DNA of 64,000 nucleotides, from the NCBI RefSeq assembly GCF_000473205.1, contig NZ_KI421507.1, forward strand, positions 1,089,934-1,153,933. Reading direction: 5' to 3'. The position numbers were made by a program, and so were the translations under genes. This document shows positions 17,225-26,030 of this stretch, piece after piece; the stretch's first letter is position 1; each line of letters begins with the position of its first letter. Source of the DNA: Pseudophaeobacter arcticus DSM 23566 (GTDB lineage Bacteria; Pseudomonadota; Alphaproteobacteria; Rhodobacterales; Rhodobacteraceae). Under the pieces are notes generated by a model. That model made no database searches. It was not told the DNA's origin and saw only the letters and a list, made by a program, of their open reading frames with translations.

Positions 17225-17710
17225 CTAGGGGCGGCAGTTTGCCTGTGGCTGGCGGTGCAGCATAAAAACCTTGTCATCGGGCGCCCGTTCCAGAATGCGC
17301 GGCTTTGCATCGCAATCGGAAAAAAACAGATCTGACCCGCCGGTAATGAGAATGGAGGAGGCGCTCTTGATCACCACATCAAAGCGACCCCCATCACATT
17401 CGATGCCGCAGGAAAGTTTGGAGCCGCGCGGGGTGCAGCGCACAGGTGTCTGCCAGGTGGAGGCCCCCCGCAGCCGCACCGCCAGCCGCAGAGTTAACTC
17501 ATTTCCCGGCGTGCCAAAGCTGTCCGAGGGGGAATGCGACAGCTGAATGGCCTCCACCTTTTGCACCGGATGGCTGGCCAGATGGCTGGCAGAATAAAGG
17601 CGTTGGTAGCAGCTGCCGCTGGCTTTGGAAAAATGCTGTGAAATGGATTGGGCCGCTGCGGGCAGGGCGGAAAGAAGCAAGGCGCAGAGCAGGCTGGTTG
17701 GTCTTAACAT
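17225..17710 (-). CDS. Secreted hypothetical protein
   Basis: A 161-residue protein with a clear signal peptide: MLRPTSLLCALLLSALPAAAQS, cleavage likely after AQA-type Ala near residue 20. The start is set at ATG 17710 because GAGGTG lies at the right spacing before it and the signal peptide begins there; the frame runs 34 codons further upstream without support. The mature part holds several cysteines (in SGSCYQRLY, VRCTPRG, LSCGIECDGG, FSDCDAKPR, QANCRP) that could form disulfides, consistent with the periplasm. No family recognised. It converges with the CoxE-like gene and diverges from the YeeE/YedE pair, sharing the upstream region that holds an FNR-type box. Confidence 0.72.
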   Translation of the reverse strand: MLRPTSLLCALLLSALPAAAQSISQHFSKASGSCYQRLYSASHLASHPVQKVEAIQLSHSPSDSFGTPGNELTLRLAVRLRGASTWQTPVRCTPRGSKLSCGIECDGGRFDVVIKSASSILITGGSDLFFSDCDAKPRILERAPDDKVFMLHRQPQANCRP

Positions 17711-17798
17711 GGTAGGCACCTCAAATCTGGGTGCTGTGATGGTAGGGGCTCCGGTGCAAAAGCCAAGCGAATATAAAATTCCGTAAATTGAATGTGAT

Positions 17799-17812
17799 TT
17801 GATTTTGATCAA
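17799..17812. promoter_or_regulatory. FNR/FnrL-type box
   Basis: TTGATTTTGATCAA, a perfect match to the TTGAT-N4-ATCAA consensus of FNR-type oxygen sensors (FnrL in Rhodobacteraceae). It lies 58 bases before the start of the YeeE/YedE gene at 17871 and 88 bases before the divergent secreted-protein gene, so it could control either or both. Direction of the effect is unknown. Confidence 0.7.
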
Positions 17813-17837
17813 GTCGCCACTGTGGTGATCTCATTAT

Positions 17838-17853
17838 ATTAGTGTTTTAGAAT
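17838..17853. promoter_or_regulatory. Possible SqrR/BigR-type operator
   Basis: ATTA-N8-GAAT (17838-17853) in an AT-rich stretch just before the ribosome binding site of the first YeeE/YedE gene. The persulfide-sensing repressors SqrR/BigR are reported to bind ATTC-N8-GAAT-like sites, so this is one mismatch away. The sulfur-transport function of the gene makes the match sensible, but it rests on recalled consensus. Confidence 0.4.
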
Positions 17854-17870
17854 GTAATGGAGGGCGAACA

Positions 17871-18422
17871 ATGCCAATGAATTGGAAAGCAGGGGGGCTC
17901 TTGCTGGGGCTGGTGTTCTTCCTGGCAGTGCTTCTGGTCAAGCCGATTGGGGTTTCGACCCAGTTTGTGATTTTGGATGGGATCCTGGGCGATGCGGTCA
18001 ATGCTGAACTGGTCACCCAAACGGATGCGGGCTATACCTCAACCAATGCCTATCTGGCCAAATCCAATGGCAAATACGCCAAATCCGTCGCCAATCCGCT
18101 GAACTACAGTTTTGTCTTTGTGCTGGCCATGGCGCTGGGCGGTTTTGTCTCGATGCGGCTGCGCGGAGGGCTGAACGGGTTGGAGGCTTCTGTGCCTGCG
18201 CTCTGGCGGGCCAACTTTGGGGAGGGGCCTGCGCTGCGCTATGCGGCGACCTTTCTGGGCGGGTTTATTGTGCTTTATGGCGCGCGTCTGGCGGGGGGCT
18301 GTACCTCTGGTCATATGATGTCGGGCATGATGCAGACGGCGCTGTCGGGGTATATCTTTGCCGCTGGCGCCTTTGCGGCTGCAATCCCCGTATCCCTGTT
18401 GCTGTTCAAAAAGGAGGCTTGA
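17871..18422 (+). CDS. YeeE/YedE-family sulfur transport membrane protein, first half
   Basis: A 183-residue inner-membrane protein of the YeeE/YedE family, which imports thiosulfate or related sulfur species. Hydrophobic segments are visible at about residues 8-28, 80-95, 125-140 and 155-175. The cysteine motif ARLAGGCTSGHMMSG near residue 143 corresponds to the conserved GCTSGH of the family, a reactive-cysteine site in the thiosulfate carrier. The start ATG at 17871 follows GGAGGG. The gene pairs with the next one (three-base gap), which carries the second half, so the two probably form one transporter. Regulation by oxygen and reactive sulfur is suggested by the two boxes upstream. Confidence 0.88.
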   Translation: MPMNWKAGGLLLGLVFFLAVLLVKPIGVSTQFVILDGILGDAVNAELVTQTDAGYTSTNAYLAKSNGKYAKSVANPLNYSFVFVLAMALGGFVSMRLRGGLNGLEASVPALWRANFGEGPALRYAATFLGGFIVLYGARLAGGCTSGHMMSGMMQTALSGYIFAAGAFAAAIPVSLLLFKKEA

Positions 18423-18425
18423 TCC

Positions 18426-19016
18426 ATGACGTCTATTATCCTTGCACTGGTGATTGGCGCCGCCTTTGGTGCGGTGCTTGACCGGGTTGGCGCCTCCAAT
18501 CCAAACTACATTGGCAAGATGCTGAACCTGACCAATCTGAACCTGGCAAAAACGATCATGCTGGCCATCGGCACCGGATCGGTGCTGATGTTTGGTGGCC
18601 AGATGCTGGGCCTTGTGGATGTGGGCCATATGTCGGTCAAAGCGGCCTATATCGGGGTCTTTATCGGCGGGTTGATGCTGGGCGTCGGCTGGGCGCTGGC
18701 GGGCTATTGCCCCGGTACCGGCGTTGTTGCGGCGGCTTCGGGACGCAAGGACGCCTTGTTCTTTATCGCGGGTGGCCTGTTTGGCGCTGCCGCCTATATG
18801 CTGACCTACCCCAGCTGGAAGGCCAGCGGGATGCTGGACAGTGTGGCTGGCGGCAAAGTCACCCTGGGCGCGGTGCCCGGGGCCAAGTTCGACGGCCTGA
18901 CTGCCCTGCCGGGGGATGTGTTGGGGCTTTTGCTGGGCGCGGTCTTTATTATCCTGGCCTTTGCTCTGCCTGAGCGGATCATCGGCACGGGTCCCGTTAC
19001 CCAGCCCGCAGAGTAA
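18426..19016 (+). CDS. YeeE/YedE-family sulfur transport membrane protein, second half
   Basis: A 196-residue membrane protein companion of the preceding gene, separated from it by three bases and served by AAGGAGG. It has several hydrophobic stretches (about 2-18, 38-60, 68-92, 105-125, 165-185) and the second conserved cysteine motif GWALAGYCPGTGVVAAASGRK. In single-chain YeeE proteins both cysteine motifs occur in one polypeptide; here they are split over two adjacent genes, as is common in this group. The pair lies between the moxR-coxE genes and the xdhC-cox genes, which may reflect a sulfur supply for enzyme maturation or only chance proximity. Confidence 0.88.
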   Translation: MTSIILALVIGAAFGAVLDRVGASNPNYIGKMLNLTNLNLAKTIMLAIGTGSVLMFGGQMLGLVDVGHMSVKAAYIGVFIGGLMLGVGWALAGYCPGTGVVAAASGRKDALFFIAGGLFGAAAYMLTYPSWKASGMLDSVAGGKVTLGAVPGAKFDGLTALPGDVLGLLLGAVFIILAFALPERIIGTGPVTQPAE

Positions 19017-19219
19017 GGGCGCGAGACTCTGAGGCGCTACAACATGAGAGGCGCCTCATGTCAGGGAATTGAGACTGGGCCTGCTTTGACGGCATCTGCA
19101 TTTTGAGTGCGGGTGCCGTCATGTTTTTGGTGCCTTGGGGTTTTGCGGCTTGAAACCCAATTGACGGATGCGCACACTCCGGGGGGAGACAGGCACGACC
19201 AGGCCTGAGCGGAGGACAT

Positions 19220-20203
19220 ATGACCCAAAAAACCACCAGCCCCGCCAGTGCGGCGCAGATTGCATTGGACTGGCACCAGGCCGGGCGCGGCGCGGCGCTG
19301 GCCACAGTGGTGCAGACCTGGGGGTCAGCACCACGCCGGGTTGGGGCGCAGCTGGTGGTCAGCGGCGATGGTCGCCTGGAGGGATCTGTTTCGGGCGGCT
19401 GTGTCGAGGGCGCCGTGGTGATGGAGGCGCAAGAGGCGCTGGCCGATGGCAAGCACCGGGTGCTGGAATATGGCGTCAGCGATGGTGATGCCTTTGCCGT
19501 TGGGCTGGCCTGTGGTGGCACCATCCGTGTTCTGGTTGAACCTGTGGGTGGTTCCTTGCCCGTCGCCCTGCTGGCGGATCTGGTGGCGGCGCAGAAGGCG
19601 CGCGCCCAGGTGGCCTATGAGGTGAACCTGACCACGGGGATTGGCGCGGTGCTGCGCGATGCCTACCTCGAGCGGATGCGACTGGACCGCTCCGGTGTCG
19701 AAGACGACGGTGAGACCTTTGTGGCGGTGCACAATCCCCCCCTGCGGCTGGTTGTGGTCGGGGCGGTGCATATTGCCCAGGCACTGGTGCCCATGGCCCA
19801 GTTGGCGGGCTATGATCCGGCGGTGATTGATCCCCGCGCGGCCTTTGCCTCGCCAGAACGCTTTCCGGGGGTGACCCTGCTGGAGGATTGGCCGGATGAG
19901 GCCGTAGCGGCGCTGGGGCTGGATGCGCGCACCGCGCTGGTGCTGCTGACCCATGATCCAAAGCTGGACGATCCTGCACTGGCGTCGGGTCTGCGCCAGA
20001 AGTGTTTCTACATCGGCGCTCTGGGCTCCAAACGCACCCATGCCAAACGGGTTGAGCGGATGTTGGCGGCAGGCTTTGGCGAACCGGATACCGCGCGTAT
20101 TCATGGCCCGGTGGGGCTGGATATCGGCGCCGCTGGCCCGGCAGAGATCGCCATTGCGATCCTGGCAGAGATGACAGCGGTACTGCGCGGTAAGGTCAGA
20201 TGA
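19220..20203 (+). CDS. XdhC/CoxI-family molybdenum-enzyme maturation protein
   Basis: A 327-residue protein of the XdhC family, which binds molybdenum cofactor, helps its sulfuration and inserts it into xanthine-dehydrogenase-type enzymes. The N-terminal XdhC/CoxI domain shows VQTWGSAPRRVGAQLVV, GSVSGGCVEGAV and LACGGTIRVLVEP with the conserved cysteines. The C-terminal Rossmann domain shows LVVVGAVHIAQALVPMAQLAGY and FYIGALGSKRTHAKRVERM, then IHGPVGLDIGAAGPAEIAIAILAE. The start ATG at 19220 follows GGAGGA. It overlaps the next gene by four bases (ATGA). Expected client: the CoxSLM-type enzyme downstream. Confidence 0.92.
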   Translation: MTQKTTSPASAAQIALDWHQAGRGAALATVVQTWGSAPRRVGAQLVVSGDGRLEGSVSGGCVEGAVVMEAQEALADGKHRVLEYGVSDGDAFAVGLACGGTIRVLVEPVGGSLPVALLADLVAAQKARAQVAYEVNLTTGIGAVLRDAYLERMRLDRSGVEDDGETFVAVHNPPLRLVVVGAVHIAQALVPMAQLAGYDPAVIDPRAAFASPERFPGVTLLEDWPDEAVAALGLDARTALVLLTHDPKLDDPALASGLRQKCFYIGALGSKRTHAKRVERMLAAGFGEPDTARIHGPVGLDIGAAGPAEIAIAILAEMTAVLRGKVR

Positions 20204-21219
20204 AGTTCGGCACCGTTCAGGTCGCACAGGCCGAGGGTGCAATCCTGGCCCATTCGATGCAGGCCGCTCAGCCGCCCTATGGCACCGGTCTATGCTATCG
20301 CATCCCCAAGGGTACATTCCTTACGGCGCAACACCTGGTGGATCTGGCTGAAGAAGGTCATCGAAAGATCACCGTGGCGCGGCTGGAAGCGGGCGATCTG
20401 CACGAGGATACAGCGGCTCTGGCCTTGGCACAGGCCCTGGTGCCGGATGCGGCTGGGCAGGGTATTCGCATTTCTGGTGCTGGCGCGGGCCGTGTTAATC
20501 TTTATGCGCTGGGCGCCGGTCTGGTCCGGCTGGACCGGGCAGCCCTTGAAGCCCTGAACGGCGTTGATCCGATGATCACCATCGCCACCGTGCCGGATTA
20601 TCACCGGGTTGATGCGGATGGGATGATCGCCACCATCAAGATTATCTCTTACGGGATTGCGGCTGTGGCGCTTGACCGGGCCGGGGCTGGCGTTGCAGGC
20701 GCGTTGCGCATTCTCCCCCCGGTTTATGGCTCAGCCAGCCTGATCGAAACCCGCGTCAGCCAGAAGATGCCGCCGGACAAGGGGCGGCGGGCGATGGCGG
20801 GCCGGTTGCAGCGCATGGGAGTGATGTTGAGCGACAGGGTGATCGTGCGCCACGACGAAGCGGAACTGGCGTCGGCGCTGGCCTCGGCTCCGGGGGAGGT
20901 GCTGTTGATCCTCACCGGCTCGGCGACCTCGGATCCTATGGATGTGGCACCGCAGGCGCTGCGCCGGGCCGGGGGCAGCGTGACCCGCTTTGGCATGCCG
21001 GTGGATCCGGGCAATCTGCTCTTTTTAGGGGAGTATCAGGGGCGGCCGGTGATTGGCCTGCCGGGCTGTGCCCGCTCGCCGGCGCTGAACGGTGCCGATT
21101 GGGTGCTGGAGCGGGTGCTGTGCGGCTGTGCCGTCTCTGGCGCGGATATTGCAAACATGGGGGTGGGGGGGCTGCTCAAGGAAATTCCCACCCGTCCGAT
21201 GCCGCGGCGCTCTGATTAA
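20200..21219 (+). CDS. Molybdopterin-binding domain protein (MoaB/Mog-like)
   Basis: A 339-residue cytoplasmic protein with a molybdopterin-binding (MoCF) domain in its C-terminal half: LILTGSATSDPMDVAPQAL, GGSVTRFGMPVDPGNLLFLG and VIGLPGCARSPALNG. The N-terminal half (residues 1-170) is the conserved extension seen in proteins that accompany xdhC in molybdenum hydroxylase clusters; in some organisms it is fused to a MobA/MocA-like nucleotidyltransferase, which is absent here. The start is ATG 20200, overlapping the xdhC stop. Likely role: handling or transfer of molybdopterin cytosine dinucleotide cofactor for the CoxL-type subunit. The exact step is inferred. Confidence 0.85.
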   Translation: MKFGTVQVAQAEGAILAHSMQAAQPPYGTGLCYRIPKGTFLTAQHLVDLAEEGHRKITVARLEAGDLHEDTAALALAQALVPDAAGQGIRISGAGAGRVNLYALGAGLVRLDRAALEALNGVDPMITIATVPDYHRVDADGMIATIKIISYGIAAVALDRAGAGVAGALRILPPVYGSASLIETRVSQKMPPDKGRRAMAGRLQRMGVMLSDRVIVRHDEAELASALASAPGEVLLILTGSATSDPMDVAPQALRRAGGSVTRFGMPVDPGNLLFLGEYQGRPVIGLPGCARSPALNGADWVLERVLCGCAVSGADIANMGVGGLLKEIPTRPMPRRSD

Positions 21220-21427
21220 AAATGCGCCAGATGCTGCTGTATTGGGCGCGGGGCCAGGGGCGGCTGTGGTGACGGCGCGGCGGCGCCTGTGGTGGCATTT
21301 CCTGCCGGGGGCGAGATTTTGCCAAGCCGTAAAATTGTTTGTGACGGAGCGTATAAAGGGGTTCGCGCTGGCGTAATCCCGTGCTTAACTTCCCCCAGCC
21401 AATAAAAGTAGCAAATGGGAGGAATTC

Positions 21428-21913
21428 ATGACCAAGGTCACAATGACCGTGAACGGTAAACCCGCGCACGGTGAAGCAGAGGGCCGCACGCTGCTGTCGT
21501 CGTTCCTGCGCGAAGAGCTGGGGTTTACCGGAACACATGTGGGCTGTGATACCAGCCAATGTGGTGCCTGCGTCGTGCATGTGAACGGTGTTGCGGTGAA
21601 ATCCTGCACCATGCTGGCTGTCGAAGCCGAGGGCGCAGAGGTTGCCACCATCGAAGGTCAAGCGGCGCCAGATGGCACGCTCAACACCATTCAGCAAGCG
21701 TTTCAGGACCACCACGGGTTGCAGTGCGGATTTTGCACGCCGGGCATGGTGATGTCGACGGCGGCCCTGCTGAAAGAAAACCCAAAGCCCAGCGAACAGG
21801 AGATCCGCGAGTATCTCGAAGGCAATATTTGCCGCTGCACGGGCTACCACAATATCGTCAAGGCGATCATGGCCGCATCCGGTCAGGATGTCTCGGCTAT
21901 CGCTGCCGAATAG
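21428..21913 (+). CDS. coxS: CO dehydrogenase-like small subunit (2 x [2Fe-2S])
   Basis: The 161-residue iron-sulfur subunit of a molybdenum hydroxylase. The plant-type [2Fe-2S] motif is [17 protein letters not shown] with the fourth cysteine in KSCTML, and the second cluster is bound by [11 protein letters not shown] and [12 protein letters not shown]. Length and motifs fit CoxS closely. The start at 21428 follows a strong GGGAGGA. The 208 bases upstream are non-coding and end in an AT-rich stretch, probably the promoter of coxSLM. Electrons pass through these clusters from the molybdenum site of CoxL to the FAD of CoxM. Confidence 0.93.
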   Translation: MTKVTMTVNGKPAHGEAEGRTLLSSFLREELGFTGTHVGCDTSQCGACVVHVNGVAVKSCTMLAVEAEGAEVATIEGQAAPDGTLNTIQQAFQDHHGLQCGFCTPGMVMSTAALLKENPKPSEQEIREYLEGNICRCTGYHNIVKAIMAASGQDVSAIAAE

Positions 21914-22032
21914 GGCGGACCTCCTGGGCCCCATTGGGAGGTGTGGCCCCGGTCGATATCAAGACGCAAAGATCAAACTGCATAACCAAGAGGTGCGCCA
22001 CAGGCTGCACCCTCCAGGGAGGAGATTTGAAT

Positions 22033-24396
22033 ATGCCTAAAGATAGTGGCATTGGCGCCAGTCCAAAGCGGCGCGAAGACGTCAGGTTCCTGACAGGAAC
22101 CGGCAATTACACCGATGATATCAATCTGCGTGGCCAGGCCTATGTGCACTTTCTGCGCTCGGATATGGCACATGGCCGGATCAATTCGGTTGATACGACG
22201 GCTGCTTCGGCGATGCCTGGCGTGGTGCGGGTGTTCACCGGCGCCGATTTCGAAGGCGTAGGTGGCATTCCCTGCGGCTGGCAGATCACCGATAAACATG
22301 GCGAAGTGATGCAGGAGCCGGCCCACCCGGTTCTGGCCCAGGGCAAGGTGCGCTATGTCGGCGATGCCATTGCGGCTGTGGTTGCCGATACCGCCGAACA
22401 GGCGCGCGACGCTGCTGAGGCGATCGTGCTGGACATCGAAGAGCTGCCTGCTGTCATCGACATGAAAGCGGCGGTCAAGGACGGCGCCACCAAGGTGCAT
22501 GACGATCTGACCTCGAACCTTTGCTACGACTGGGGTTTTGTGGAAGAAAACAAGCCCGCCGTTGAAGAGGCCTTTGCCAATGCCGCCCATGTGACGACGC
22601 TGGAGCTGGTCAACAACCGGCTGATTGCCAATCCGATGGAGCCGCGCGTTGCGGTGGGTGATTTTAATCGCGCCACTGGCGACAGCACGCTTTATACCAC
22701 CTCGCAAAACCCGCATGTGATCCGGCTGTTGATGGGGGCCTTTGTTCTGGGCATCCCAGAGCACAAGCTGCGCGTCATTGCGCCCGATGTGGGGGGCGGC
22801 TTTGGCACCAAGATCTTCCACTACGCCGAAGAGGCCTTTTGTACCTTTGCCGCCAAGGCCCTGAACCGGGCGGTGAAATGGACCTCTTCGCGCTCGGAGG
22901 CCTTTATTTCGGATGCCCATGGCCGCGACCATGTGACCACCATTCAACTGGCGCTGGACGCGGAGAACAACTTTACCGCGCTGCGCACCGATACCTATGC
23001 CAATATGGGCGCTTACCTGTCGACCTTTGCGCCCTCGGTTCCGACCTGGTTGCATGGCACCCTGATGGCGGGCAACTACAAGACGCCGCTGATCTATGTG
23101 AACGTCAAGGCGGTCTTTACCAATACCGTGCCGGTGGATGCCTATCGCGGCGCTGGCCGCCCCGAGGCGACCTTTCAGCTGGAGCGCGTCATCGACAAGG
23201 CTGCGCGCGAACTGGGTGTTGATCCAATTGCCCTGCGGCGGCAGAACTTTATCACCGAATTCCCCTATGCCACGCCGGTGGCGGTGGAATATGACACCGG
23301 TGACTACAATGCCACCATGGACAAGCTGGAAGAGATCGCCGATCTCGCGGGCTTTGCCGCGCGTCGGACTGCCAGCGAGGCCAGGGGCAAGGTGCGCGGC
23401 CTGGGTGTGAACTGCTATATTGAGGCCTGCGGCATCGCGCCAAGTAACCTGGTTGGCCAGCTGGGCGCGCGTGCGGGGCTGTATGAAAGCGCCACGGTGC
23501 GGGTCAATGCCACCGGTGGACTGGTGGTGATGACGGGCTCTCACAGTCATGGCCAGGGGCATGAGACCTCGTTCCCGCAGGTGATCGCCGAGATGATCGG
23601 GATCGACGAGAGCATGGTGGAAATTGTGCATGGCGATACCGCCAATACGCCGATGGGCATGGGCACCTATGGCTCCCGCTCGCTGGCGGTTGGCGGTTCT
23701 GCCATGGTGCGCGCCACCGAGAAGATCATCGCCAAGGCCAAGAAGATCGCCGCGCATCTGATGGAGGCCGCTGAGGCTGACATCGAGCTGAAGGACGGTG
23801 CATTCAGTGTGGCAGGCACGGATAAATCCGTGGCCTGGGGGGATGTGACCCTGGCGGCCTATGTGCCCCATAACTACCCGCTGGAAGATATCGAACCGGG
23901 CCTGGAAGAGACGGCGTTTTATGATCCGGCCAACTTTACCTACCCGTCGGGCGCCTATGCCTGCGAGGTGGAGCTGGATCCGGAGACCGGCAAGGTCAGC
24001 ATCGAACGTTTTGCTGCGGCCGATGACTTTGGCAATGTGGTGAACCCGATGATCGTGGACGGCCAGGTGCATGGCGGTATTGGCCAGGGGATCGGCCAGG
24101 CGCTGCTGGAAGCGGCTGTCTATAACGCGGATGGGCAGCTCTTGTCGGCCTCGTATATGGACTATGCCATGCCACGGGCCGATGATCTGCCGTTTTACCA
24201 GGTGGACCATTCCTGCCAGACGCCCTGTACCCATAACCCCTTGGGGGTAAAGGGCTGCGGCGAAGCTGGGGCGATTGGCTCGCCTCCGGCGGTGGTCAAT
24301 GCGGTGGTCGATGCGCTGCAGTCCATGGGCAAGGATATCACCCATGTGGACATGCCGTTGAGCCCGGCGCGGGTTTGGGCGGCGATGAATGGCTGA
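22033..24396 (+). CDS. coxL: Form II CO dehydrogenase-like large subunit (molybdopterin hydroxylase)
   Basis: The 787-residue molybdenum-binding catalytic subunit. The start is ATG 22033 ([10 protein letters not shown]), where the conserved reading [16 protein letters not shown] begins; open frame further upstream overlaps coxS and is not real. Key motifs are [15 protein letters not shown], the active-site loop AYRGAGR near residue 370, the [10 protein letters not shown] cofactor loop, and the catalytic glutamate in [13 protein letters not shown] near residue 742. AYRGAGR marks form II (BMS-type) CoxL; form I true CO dehydrogenases have AYxCSFR with a copper-binding cysteine. Hence CO oxidation is uncertain and another aldehyde, purine or aromatic substrate is possible. 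Order S-L-M also fits form II. Confidence 0.92.
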   Translation: MPKDSGIGASPKRREDVRFLTGTGNYTDDINLRGQAYVHFLRSDMAHGRINSVDTTAASAMPGVVRVFTGADFEGVGGIPCGWQITDKHGEVMQEPAHPVLAQGKVRYVGDAIAAVVADTAEQARDAAEAIVLDIEELPAVIDMKAAVKDGATKVHDDLTSNLCYDWGFVEENKPAVEEAFANAAHVTTLELVNNRLIANPMEPRVAVGDFNRATGDSTLYTTSQNPHVIRLLMGAFVLGIPEHKLRVIAPDVGGGFGTKIFHYAEEAFCTFAAKALNRAVKWTSSRSEAFISDAHGRDHVTTIQLALDAENNFTALRTDTYANMGAYLSTFAPSVPTWLHGTLMAGNYKTPLIYVNVKAVFTNTVPVDAYRGAGRPEATFQLERVIDKAARELGVDPIALRRQNFITEFPYATPVAVEYDTGDYNATMDKLEEIADLAGFAARRTASEARGKVRGLGVNCYIEACGIAPSNLVGQLGARAGLYESATVRVNATGGLVVMTGSHSHGQGHETSFPQVIAEMIGIDESMVEIVHGDTANTPMGMGTYGSRSLAVGGSAMVRATEKIIAKAKKIAAHLMEAAEADIELKDGAFSVAGTDKSVAWGDVTLAAYVPHNYPLEDIEPGLEETAFYDPANFTYPSGAYACEVELDPETGKVSIERFAAADDFGNVVNPMIVDGQVHGGIGQGIGQALLEAAVYNADGQLLSASYMDYAMPRADDLPFYQVDHSCQTPCTHNPLGVKGCGEAGAIGSPPAVVNAVVDALQSMGKDITHVDMPLSPARVWAAMNG

Positions 24397-24420
24397 GTGC
24401 GGGGCAGTGACGTGATGGGC

Positions 24421-24471
24421 GAGGGGCGCTGCCCCTCGCGCTCCCCGAGGTATTTTTGGAAAGATGAAAGG
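24421..24471. repeat. Dispersed REP-like intergenic element, copy B
   Basis: GAGGGGCGCTGCCCCTC hairpin, then CGCTCCCCGAGGTATTTTTGG and AAGATGAAAG. Same layout as the elements at 6295-6329 and 41571-41632. It sits between coxL and coxM without separating them by a terminator T-run. Confidence 0.65.
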
Positions 24472-24505
24472 GCCGGGCGAGCCGGTTCTGGGAAGGAAAT
24501 GCGAA

Positions 24506-25297
24506 ATGTATAATTTCGAGGTCGAAAAACCCACCAGTATCGCTGATGCGGTTGCTGCGCTGGGCAGCGATGACGAGGCCCAGGCGCTGGGCGGCGGTCA
24601 AACTCTGATCCCGACGCTAAAACAGCGGTTGGCCAGCCCCTCTAAGCTGGTCTCGTTGAGTGGTATTGCCGAGATGCAGGGGGTTAGCCTGGAGGCTGGC
24701 ACTGTCTGCATTGGCGGTGCAACGCCGCATGGGGTGGTGGCGTCTGAGGCGGCTGCAGCCTATCCGGCGCTGGCTGCTTTGGCGGGCAAGATCGGCGATC
24801 CTGCAGTGCGCAATCGCGGCACCATTGGCGGCTCGCTTGCCAATAATGATCCTGCGGCCTGTTATCCGGCTGCGGCTCTGGCCAGTGGCGCAACCATTGT
24901 GACCAATGCGCGTGAGATCGCGGCGGATGACTATTTTGACGGGCTCTTTACCACGGTGCTGGAGGAGGGTGAGATCGTGACCCAGGTGCGCATGCCGGTG
25001 CCGGAGGTGGCAAACTATCAGAAGTTTGTTCAGCCTGCCTCGCGCTTTGCCCTGGTTGGTGTCTTTGTTGCCAAATTTGCGGATGGCGTGCGGGTTGCGG
25101 TAACAGGCGCCTCGGAAGAGGGGGTGTTTCGCTGGTCAGAGGCCGAAGCTGCGCTGAGCGCCAATTTTAGCGCTGATGCGCTGGAGGGCCTGTCGGTGGA
25201 TGCCGATGGCATGATGGCGGATATCCATGGCTCCAAAGCCTACCGGGCGCATCTGATTGCTGTGCTGACCAAGCGGGCCGTTGCCGCCGCCGCATAA
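24506..25297 (+). CDS. coxM: CO dehydrogenase-like medium subunit (FAD-binding)
   Basis: The 263-residue flavoprotein subunit. The start ATG at 24506 (MYNFEVEKPTSI) is preceded by GGAAGGA; the 14-codon longer frame reads through the repeat and is rejected. FAD-binding motifs are ALGGGQTLIP near residue 32 and RNRGTIGGSLANNDPAA near residue 105, both typical of CoxM. The C-terminal CODH FAD domain follows. Length is slightly short for the family but complete. It accepts electrons from the CoxS clusters. A strong terminator follows, marking the end of the cox operon. Confidence 0.92.
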   Translation: MYNFEVEKPTSIADAVAALGSDDEAQALGGGQTLIPTLKQRLASPSKLVSLSGIAEMQGVSLEAGTVCIGGATPHGVVASEAAAAYPALAALAGKIGDPAVRNRGTIGGSLANNDPAACYPAAALASGATIVTNAREIAADDYFDGLFTTVLEEGEIVTQVRMPVPEVANYQKFVQPASRFALVGVFVAKFADGVRVAVTGASEEGVFRWSEAEAALSANFSADALEGLSVDADGMMADIHGSKAYRAHLIAVLTKRAVAAAA

Positions 25298-25322
25298 AGC
25301 GGCGGGTCATTCAAAAGTGATG

Positions 25323-25355
25323 AGGCCAGGCGGAGGGGATTCCGCCTGGCCTTTT
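25323..25355 (+). terminator. Rho-independent terminator of the cox operon
   Basis: AGGCCAGGCGGA (25323-25334) pairs with TCCGCCTGGCCT (25341-25352), a 12-bp perfect stem with a six-base loop, followed by TTTTG. It lies 25 bases past the coxM stop. Confidence 0.88.
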
Positions 25356-25419
25356 GCCGTTCTAGGTGGAAGTCGCACTCCATGAGGGCGTCGGGGAGGG
25401 GGGAGCCGTTGAGAAGGGG

Positions 25420-25857
25420 CTATCGCACCTGTTTTTTGCGCAGGCGTTTGAAAATGACGTTCCAGATCAGCGCGACTGTGCCAACAAAAAGGGCCTGATT
25501 GTATTCGGGTGCGTGCTCTGGCTGGCCCAGTGCAGGCCAAAGCAGCATGCGCCCCGCGAGATGACCGCTGGCCGCCATCACAAACCCCTGCAAAGCAGCC
25601 CCCATGAACAGGGCTTGTATCATTTCGCGGGGGATATTGCTGCGACCGGTCAGCAGGCCGCGAAGAATGGAAAGATTGTACCACTGCCGCTTTAGGACCG
25701 CGCGGGAGACCAGCACAAGGGCGAGACATGCGCCTGCTGTCGCCGACAGGGTGAGTGGGAAAGGCAGGCTGCCGATGGACACAGCGCTCATCAGCAGGCC
25801 GGTGGCAAGACCTGAGAGAATGTGAAGGATTGGGCTTTTTAGAGGATCAATCTGCAT
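25420..25857 (-). CDS. Small multi-pass membrane protein of unknown function
   Basis: A 145-residue protein with about four hydrophobic segments: around residues 8-28, 33-53, 78-100 and 118-137. The C-terminus is basic (KRLRKKQVR), as expected for a cytoplasmic end. The start is uncertain: ATG 25857 is used here, while a TTG eight codons upstream is also open; neither has a strong ribosome binding site. No family recognised. It is convergent with coxM and lies downstream of infC on the same strand, with a hairpin between them, so it is probably transcribed separately. Support is the membrane-protein composition and the absence of a competing frame. Confidence 0.6.
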   Translation of the reverse strand: MQIDPLKSPILHILSGLATGLLMSAVSIGSLPFPLTLSATAGACLALVLVSRAVLKRQWYNLSILRGLLTGRSNIPREMIQALFMGAALQGFVMAASGHLAGRMLLWPALGQPEHAPEYNQALFVGTVALIWNVIFKRLRKKQVR

Positions 25858-25978
25858 ATTCTCAGCCTGTAAATGTGACAAGGGCTAAATGTGACAAGGG
25901 CGGGGCGAAACCTCGCCCTGCGTCCCATGAGACCCGCAGGGCTGGGGGGAGGGGCAAAGCTGGGGGCTAGAGACAGAA

Positions 25979-26010
25979 TTGCCCCCGAAGCACTGGGCAT
26001 CCGGGGGCAA
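25979..26010 (-). terminator. Hairpin downstream of infC
   Basis: TTGCCCCCG (25979-25987) pairs with CGGGGGCAA (26002-26010), 20 bases after the infC stop on the minus strand. The stem is followed by AATTCTGTC rather than a T-run, so it is a weak terminator candidate. Confidence 0.5.
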
Positions 26011-26030
26011 TAATATCTAGAAGGGCGGGC

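Noticed and set aside
22033..24396. Form I (true CO dehydrogenase) CoxL
   Set aside because: The active-site loop reads AYRGAGR, not the cysteine-containing AYxCSFR of form I.
21973..24534. Very long open frame on the minus strand opposite coxL
   Set aside because: High-GC third-position bias creates long antisense frames; the translation is His/Gly/Arg-rich without motifs, while the plus strand encodes an obvious CoxL.
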